This document shows, piece after piece, positions 7,032 to 10,574 of a stretch of 10,574 bases of DNA. Position 1 is the first letter of the stretch, and each line of letters begins with the position of its first letter. Position numbers and translations under genes: made by a program. The notes under the pieces were generated by a model, which was not told the origin of the DNA, did not search any database, and worked only from the letters and a program-made list of their open reading frames with translations. The DNA comes from JBIOYL01 sp044870185 (GTDB lineage: Bacteria; Actinomycetota; CALGFH01), in NCBI GenBank assembly GCA_044870185.1, contig JBIOYL010000297.1, forward strand, positions 1-10,574, in the 5' to 3' direction.

Positions 7032-8828
7032 TCAGGCCGCCGCGGCCGGCCCCCGGTCGGCGAGCTTGCGCCCGGGCACATCGGGCAGCAGGAAGATGAG
7101 CAGGAACGCGCCGGAGAACACGAGCACCTCGTACAGCAGCGCACGCTGGATCGAGTCGGCGAAGTCCTGCTTGCGGGCGGCGTCGGCCGCTGCCGCCACG
7201 CTCGGGCCGATCCTGGCCAGGGCCTGTGACTGACCTCTGGCCGCCGTCTGGCCCGCACCCGCCGCCTGGTCCGCTCCCGCCGTCCGGCCCGCACCCGCCG
7301 CCTGGGCTGCGGCCGCCTGGCGGGCGCGGGTGCAGCTCGGCGGCTCGGCCGACGGGTCCTTCTCCCTGGAGCGATCCTGGAAGCAGGTCTGGAACCCGGC
7401 CACCACCTGGTTGGCGACGGGCGCCGGCACGCCGGCGGCGCCGAGCTCGGTGCGGAGCCGGCTGCCGGTGTGCTGGGCCACGACGGCCGCGTGGGTGGCG
7501 AGCTGTCCGAAGAAGATCACCCCGATGATGGCGACACCCAGCGCGCCGCCGACCTGCTGCGTGGTGGTCAGCACGCCTGAGGCCGAGCCGGCGTCCTGTC
7601 CGTGGATGCCGGCCAGGATCACGTTGACGAGCGGGGCCACGGTGCAGCCGAGCCCCATCCCGGCCAGCAGCAGTGCCGGCAGGAGCTGCCAGGAGTGCAG
7701 CCCGACGCTGTAGCGGTGGATGGTCACGATGACGGCGACCATGCCGACGACGAGCAGCAGCGCGCCCAGGCTCAGCACCCGCCGGCCGAGGCGGGGCGCG
7801 AGCCGGATGGAGGCGCCCGAGGCGAGCGCCGAGCCGACCGCGAACGGCAGCGTGGTGAGCCCGGCGTGGAGCGCGCTGAACCCGAGGCCGATCTGCAGGA
7901 AGATCGTGAAGGGCAGGAAGAAGGCGGCGATGCCGGAGAAGAACACCAGGCTCACGGCCAGGCCCGCGACGAAGGCACGCTGGGTGAACAGGTGCGGCTC
8001 GACCAGCGGCGAGCCGTCGCGTGCCTTCTTCCAGCGCTCGTAGAAGCCGAACAGCACGAACAGCGGCACCGAGGCGGCCATCATCGCAAACGACCAGGTC
8101 GGCCAGTCCAGGTCGCGGCCCTCGACCAGCGGGTAGATGAGCAGCAGCAGGCCGGCCGAGACGATGACCACGCCGACCGGGTCGAGCCGGATGGCCCGGG
8201 GCGCCTTGGACTCCCCGAGCAGGAAGCCGGCCGCGATCAGCGCGACGACGCCGATGGGCACGTTGACCAGGAAGATCGGCCGCCAGTCGAGGCCGAGCAG
8301 GTTCCCCTGGATGAGCAGGCCGCCGACCAGCGGCCCCGCGATGGTGGCCAGCCCCAGCACGGCGCCGAACACGCCGAGCGCCTTGCCCCGCTCGGCCGGC
8401 GGGAAGCTCACCTGGATGACCGAGAGGACCTGCGGGAACATGATCGCGCCGAAGGCGCCCTGGAGCACCCGCGCGCCGACCAGCATGCCGGGGGTCTGGG
8501 CCAGGCCGCACAGCGCCGAGGCGGTGGTGAAGCCGGCCATGCCGATCATGAACAGCCGCTTGCGCCCGTAGATGTCGCCGAGGCGCCCGCCGGTGATGAG
8601 GACCACCGCGAAGGCGAGCTGGTAGCCGGCGAGCACCCACTGGATCTGGGCGTAGGTCGCGTTGAGGTCGCGCTGGATGGACGGGATCGCCACGTTGACG
8701 ATGCTGATGTCGACGAGCTGCATGAACGCCGCGGTCAGGACCACCAGCAGCGCGATCCAGCGGCGCGGGCCGGGCGCGGCGGCGGCGCTGCCGGTCCGGC
8801 CGGCGACGTCGGTTCGTGCTTGGGACAT
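7032..8828 (-). CDS. MFS efflux transporter, DHA2 (14-TM, EmrB/QacA-like) family
   Basis: This 598-residue inner-membrane protein is a proton-driven multidrug-type exporter by family. Visible signatures are the TM1 motif DISIVNVAIP (residues 40-49, the D1 motif of 14-TM drug exporters), motif A GGRLGDIYGRKR (80-91), motif B around LVGARVLQGAFG (116-127) and the antiporter motif C GLATIAGPLVGG (159-170). Hydrophobic segments continue to a last helix (LVFSGAFLLIFLLPD) near the C terminus. The start at 8828 is supported by GGAG (complement of 8837-8840), eight bases upstream, and by where homology to this family begins; the longer frame upstream of it overlaps the TetR gene and reads as noise. 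The region before the last helix has an unusually long Ala/Gly/Gln-rich loop with repeats. The gene follows the TetR gene by 37 bases on the same strand, so it is probably cotranscribed with it and induced by its own substrate. The substrate cannot be told from the sequence. Confidence 0.93.
   Translation of the reverse strand: MSQARTDVAGRTGSAAAAPGPRRWIALLVVLTAAFMQLVDISIVNVAIPSIQRDLNATYAQIQWVLAGYQLAFAVVLITGGRLGDIYGRKRLFMIGMAGFTTASALCGLAQTPGMLVGARVLQGAFGAIMFPQVLSVIQVSFPPAERGKALGVFGAVLGLATIAGPLVGGLLIQGNLLGLDWRPIFLVNVPIGVVALIAAGFLLGESKAPRAIRLDPVGVVIVSAGLLLLIYPLVEGRDLDWPTWSFAMMAASVPLFVLFGFYERWKKARDGSPLVEPHLFTQRAFVAGLAVSLVFFSGIAAFFLPFTIFLQIGLGFSALHAGLTTLPFAVGSALASGASIRLAPRLGRRVLSLGALLLVVGMVAVIVTIHRYSVGLHSWQLLPALLLAGMGLGCTVAPLVNVILAGIHGQDAGSASGVLTTTQQVGGALGVAIIGVIFFGQLATHAAVVAQHTGSRLRTELGAAGVPAPVANQVVAGFQTCFQDRSREKDPSAEPPSCTRARQAAAAQAAGAGRTAGADQAAGAGQTAARGQSQALARIGPSVAAAADAARKQDFADSIQRALLYEVLVFSGAFLLIFLLPDVPGRKLADRGPAAAA
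7241..7305 (-). repeat. 29-base direct repeat inside the transporter's last loop
   Basis: Bases 7241-7269 and 7277-7305 match over 29 bases with one mismatch, at a 36-base (12-codon) period. They encode two copies of an AAGAGxTA-type unit rich in Ala, Gly and Gln (about residues 508-529 of the transporter). This looks like in-frame repeat expansion in a loop that in DHA2 proteins is normally short and extracytoplasmic. Confidence 0.7.
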
Positions 8829-8865
8829 GGGCGGGGCTCCGGGGATGAGGTGGAGGGGACGGGGT

Positions 8866-9465
8866 CTATGGGGCCGGCGGTGCCAGACCGGCCAGCAGCG
8901 CCCGGACCACGGCGCCGGCAAGCCGGTCGGGCGGGATCGGCAGCGCGTCGGGTCCGATGAGCTGTTCCAGGAAGGCGGCGTGGTGGCAGGCGCCGAGCAG
9001 CAGCGCCGTGGCGGCCAGCGGGTCGGCCCCGGCCGCCACTCGACCAAGACCCTGCTCGGCGGCCAGGTAGTCCGTGATGGGCGCGAACGCGCGCTGCGGA
9101 CCCGTGCCGAGGCGCCGCAGGCGCGTCCGGTGGCGGGCGAGCAGCGCCGGGTCGGCGAAGATCGAGGCACCTACCGGGATGAGGTCCCGGTAGAAGGCCA
9201 GGACCGCCTGGGCGACCTCGGTCAGGTTGCCGGCCACCGTGCCCTGGCCGGCCAGCCGCGGGAGGCCGTCGAGGTAGGCGGCGAAGTCGGGTAGCCGCTC
9301 GCCCAGCACGGCACAGAACAGGTCGAGCTTGTCGGCGAAGTGGACGTAGATGGTCCCCTCGGCGCAGCCGGCAGCCTGCGAGATCTCCCTGGTGGTCGCC
9401 TTGGCCAGCCCGCGGGCCCGGATGACCCGCTCGGCCGCGTCGAGGATCGAGGAGCGCATCTGCAT
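8866..9465 (-). CDS. TetR-family transcriptional repressor
   Basis: This is a DNA-binding repressor of about 199 residues. The N-terminal helix-turn-helix is typical: SILDAAERVIRARG, then TTREISQAAGCAEGTIYVHFADKLDLF (about residues 24-50), where the YVHFADK segment is the TetR-family hallmark. The remaining alpha-helical part (about 55-195) would be the ligand and dimer domain, which is variable and gives no ligand clue. The frame opens as far up as an ATG at 9495, but that codon lies inside the operator and next to the -35 box, upstream of the expected transcript start. I therefore place the start at ATG 9465, seven bases after the -10 box, consistent with a leaderless mRNA. ATG 9459, with AGGA six bases before it, is the alternative. 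The stop is TAG at 8866-8868. The efflux pump gene lies 37 bases downstream on the same strand and is its likely target through the shared promoter. Confidence 0.92.
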   Translation of the reverse strand: MQMRSSILDAAERVIRARGLAKATTREISQAAGCAEGTIYVHFADKLDLFCAVLGERLPDFAAYLDGLPRLAGQGTVAGNLTEVAQAVLAFYRDLIPVGASIFADPALLARHRTRLRRLGTGPQRAFAPITDYLAAEQGLGRVAAGADPLAATALLLGACHHAAFLEQLIGPDALPIPPDRLAGAVVRALLAGLAPPAP

Positions 9466-9472
9466 TCCTGGC

Positions 9473-9500
9473 AGTATGAGTGAGCGTTCGCTCATGTCAA
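9473..9500 (-). promoter_or_regulatory. sigma70-type promoter of the TetR-MFS operon with embedded operator
   Basis: Reading the minus strand, a perfect TTGACA -35 box (complement of 9495-9500) is followed after 16 bases by CATACT (9473-9478), a 4-of-6 match to the -10 consensus. Seven bases later comes ATG 9465. The spacer contains the palindrome listed separately, so a bound repressor would block RNA polymerase directly. Confidence 0.75.
9481..9494. promoter_or_regulatory. TetR operator palindrome
   Basis: TGAGCG-TT-CGCTCA is a perfect inverted repeat (six-base arms, two-base centre). It lies between the -35 and -10 boxes of the repressor's own promoter, the usual place for autoregulation in this family. 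Confidence 0.8.
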
Positions 9501-9534
9501 GCGTCGGGGCGGTGGTGGCGCCGGCAAAGCCCGG

Positions 9535-9775
9535 TCATCCGGACGTGCGGGTGCGCCGCCAGAGCGGATGCCCGAACCAGTACCAGGCGAACACCAGCGC
9601 GACCAGCGCGCTGACCACCATGCCGGGGCAAGGCCGAACAGGAACCAGCTGACGAGCAGGACCGAGCCGGTGATGGCCGCCAGCGGGAACGCCATGCCGG
9701 TGATGGCCAGGCTGTTGGCCAGGCGCACCATGTGCGGCTTGTCCTTCTGGTGGAACCGTCTGGTCCTCGGCCAAC
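9535..9775 (-). pseudogene. frameshifted remnant of a small two-helix membrane protein (resembles C-terminal part of DUF6328)
   Basis: On the minus strand, FHQKDKPHMVRLANSLAITG (ending near 9700) leads into a hydrophobic helix ending in SWFLFGLAP. At the C/G run around 9621-9632 the coding signal changes frame, continuing as MVVSALVALVFAWYWFGHPL, then WRRTRTSG and a TGA at 9535-9537. One missing base restores a single chain of about 65 residues from ATG 9731. The basic segment, the VRLAN motif, two helices and a WFG-P-L ending resemble, from memory, the C-terminal half of DUF6328 proteins, which normally have further helices before it. I see no such helices upstream in any frame. It is therefore either a truncated and frameshifted relic, or a short membrane protein with a sequencing error at the C/G run. 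The DUF assignment is tentative; the two-helix coding signal is clearer. Confidence 0.5.
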
Positions 9776-10040
9776 GTGCGCCCCATTCCGTGTGCTGCGT
9801 GCGCTTGGCGTTCCCGGGATCGTGCCCGAGCGGCAGCCGTCCTGCACGGCCCGCCCGAGCTTGCACGTCCCGGCCACGCCTGCCCGGGCATGGCCGGCGC
9901 CAATCGTCCTGGCGCCGCCTGACCCGGGGTCCTTGCCGCCTCGACGGGCGGCCGCATGCCGCCACGGCGCGATGCGCGGGCGTGATGCGCGGGCGCGATG
10001 CGCCACAATATGCCCCCAGAGGGACCACGAGGACGCAGCG
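9776..10040. other. gene-free region upstream of the zinc-motif protein
   Basis: I see no convincing gene here; the open frames are Arg/Pro/Ala-rich shadows with atypical composition. It contains a hairpin (seven-base stem 9895-9901/9911-9917, nine-base loop), the GATGCGCGGGCG tandem repeat and an A/T-richer CACAATAT at 10004-10011 that could be a -10 region for the gene starting at 10041. Confidence 0.55.
9971..10004 (+). repeat. 13-base tandem repeat just upstream of a possible -10 box
   Basis: GATGCGCGGGCGT (9971-9983) is followed by GATGCGCGGGCGC (9984-9996) and a partial GATGCGCC (9997-10004). The copies end where an A/T-rich CACAATAT begins, 37 bases before the ATG at 10041. The position suits a regulator binding site, but no regulator can be named. 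Confidence 0.6.
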
Positions 10041-10574
10041 ATGACCATGCATGATGCCGAGCGCGAGGCCGGCGCCGGCCGCTGGCCGCAGCCGCCGACG
10101 GTCGGCGGCGCCCGCTCGGCCCTGTCCGCCTGGGCGCGCCGGCACTGGCTGGTCCCGGACCGCCTCTTCTACGGCGAGCTGTCGGTGGCCGACGCGAGCC
10201 AGGCGCGGCTGCTCGTCACCCGGGTCGCCGAGCGCCGCGACGAGGCGAAGGTGGCCGGGGCCGGCCCGCCCCCACCGCTGCCGTCCTACGGGCGCATCGA
10301 CACGGTGCAGGTGCCCTACCGGGGCTGGGTGGATCACCGCTGGGCAGGCATCAAGGAGGGGTCGGTGCGGCCGGTCGGCTGCCCTGCCTGCACCGGCCGG
10401 GGCGTGGTGCCCTGCGGTGGCTGCGCCGGCGCGGGCGCCCGGCCCTGCCCGCCCCGCCAGGCCTGCCCGGCCTGCGCCGGCAGCGGCCACGAGACGTCCG
10501 GGGCCGTGCGCAGCACGGACGTGTGCGCGAGCTGCGCGTGCCCTTGCCGCCGCAGCGGCGGCAGGTGGCCAGGC
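10041..10574 (+). CDS. protein with DnaJ-type CXXCXGXG zinc motifs, no J domain (3' end outside window)
   Basis: The frame starts at ATG 10041, with GAGG (10029-10032) eight bases upstream, and stays open for 178 codons to the window end. Residues 1-110 are an unrecognised, mostly polar N-terminal part with several aromatics (HWLVPDRLFYGEL, PYRGWVDHRWAG) and no transmembrane helix or HPD motif, so it is not a J protein. From residue 114 the chain is cysteine-rich: CPACTGRG (114-121), CGGCAGAG (125-132), C136, CPACAGSG (142-149), then CASCACPC (162-169). In DnaJ such repeats bind two zinc ions and contact unfolded protein or act in thiol exchange; here they could be a zinc-binding or redox module. 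The last visible residues may be part of a fourth motif. Function is unknown, and the C terminus is not in the window. Confidence 0.75.
   Translation, partial: MTMHDAEREAGAGRWPQPPTVGGARSALSAWARRHWLVPDRLFYGELSVADASQARLLVTRVAERRDEAKVAGAGPPPPLPSYGRIDTVQVPYRGWVDHRWAGIKEGSVRPVGCPACTGRGVVPCGGCAGAGARPCPPRQACPACAGSGHETSGAVRSTDVCASCACPCRRSGGRWPG

Noticed and set aside
7241..7305. Short regularly spaced repeats that might suggest a CRISPR array
   Set aside because: There are only two copies, separated by seven bases, in frame within the transporter coding sequence.
7602..8960. A 452-codon plus-strand frame antisense to the MFS gene
   Set aside because: The product is charged, low-complexity and rich in Gln/Glu/Asp/His/Arg. 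The minus strand carries unmistakable DHA2 transporter motifs.
9466..9495. Extended TetR N terminus starting at ATG 9495
   Set aside because: The extra codons are the operator palindrome and -10 region, and transcription is expected to start after them.
9895..9917. Hairpin as an intrinsic terminator
   Set aside because: The seven-base stem is real, but there is no following T tract on either strand and no intact gene ends directly at it, so I list it only as a structure within the gene-free region.

Overview
The window is very GC-rich (roughly 70% or more by eye), with strong G/C bias at third codon positions. Its protein families are typical of Actinomycetota: PAP2 phosphatases fused to kinase-like domains, a long membrane receptor ending in a SpoIIE-type phosphatase, a TetR/DHA2-MFS pair, and a probably leaderless transcript. 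I cannot place it below phylum level. It looks like chromosomal DNA. I see no transposase, integrase, tRNA, rRNA or CRISPR array.

Layout. (1) Bases 1-3743, plus strand: an envelope-lipid cluster of three genes. The first is a 5'-truncated PAP2/kinase fusion that is open to the window edge. It overlaps by one base the start of a small cysteine-rich lipoprotein gene, and 72 bases further on comes a second PAP2/kinase fusion. The two fusions are decayed in opposite ways: the first keeps a classical kinase catalytic loop but has lost its PAP2 signature residues, while the second keeps all PAP2 signatures but has a degraded kinase loop. (2) Bases 3744-4002: a gene-free control region with a duplicated, dyad-symmetric 16-base motif. 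(3) Bases 4003-6956, plus strand: a receptor-type protein (N-terminal anchor, extracytoplasmic domain, multi-pass membrane domain, GAF-like domain, coiled coil, PP2C/SpoIIE phosphatase). Its first roughly 58 codons lie in a different frame from the rest, so it carries an apparent one-base deletion. (4) Bases 6957-7031: a short convergent spacer made of 14-base GC-rich repeats.

(5) Bases 7032-9465, minus strand: a TetR-family repressor gene followed by a 14-TM DHA2-family MFS efflux pump, apparently one operon. The repressor promoter has a perfect 6-2-6 palindrome between its -35 and -10 boxes, so autorepression and control of the pump are likely. (6) Bases 9535-9775, minus strand: the remnant of a small two-helix membrane protein resembling the C-terminal part of DUF6328 proteins, also frameshifted. 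(7) Bases 9776-10040: no gene, but a hairpin and a 13-base tandem repeat. (8) Bases 10041-10574, plus strand: the start of a protein with DnaJ-type CXXCXGXG zinc motifs but no J domain, running off the window.

The parts appear to be separate functional units: envelope phospholipid or polyprenyl-phosphate handling, stress or partner-switching signalling, and regulated drug efflux. Both apparent frameshifts fall at short C/G runs, so sequencing error must be considered for each.
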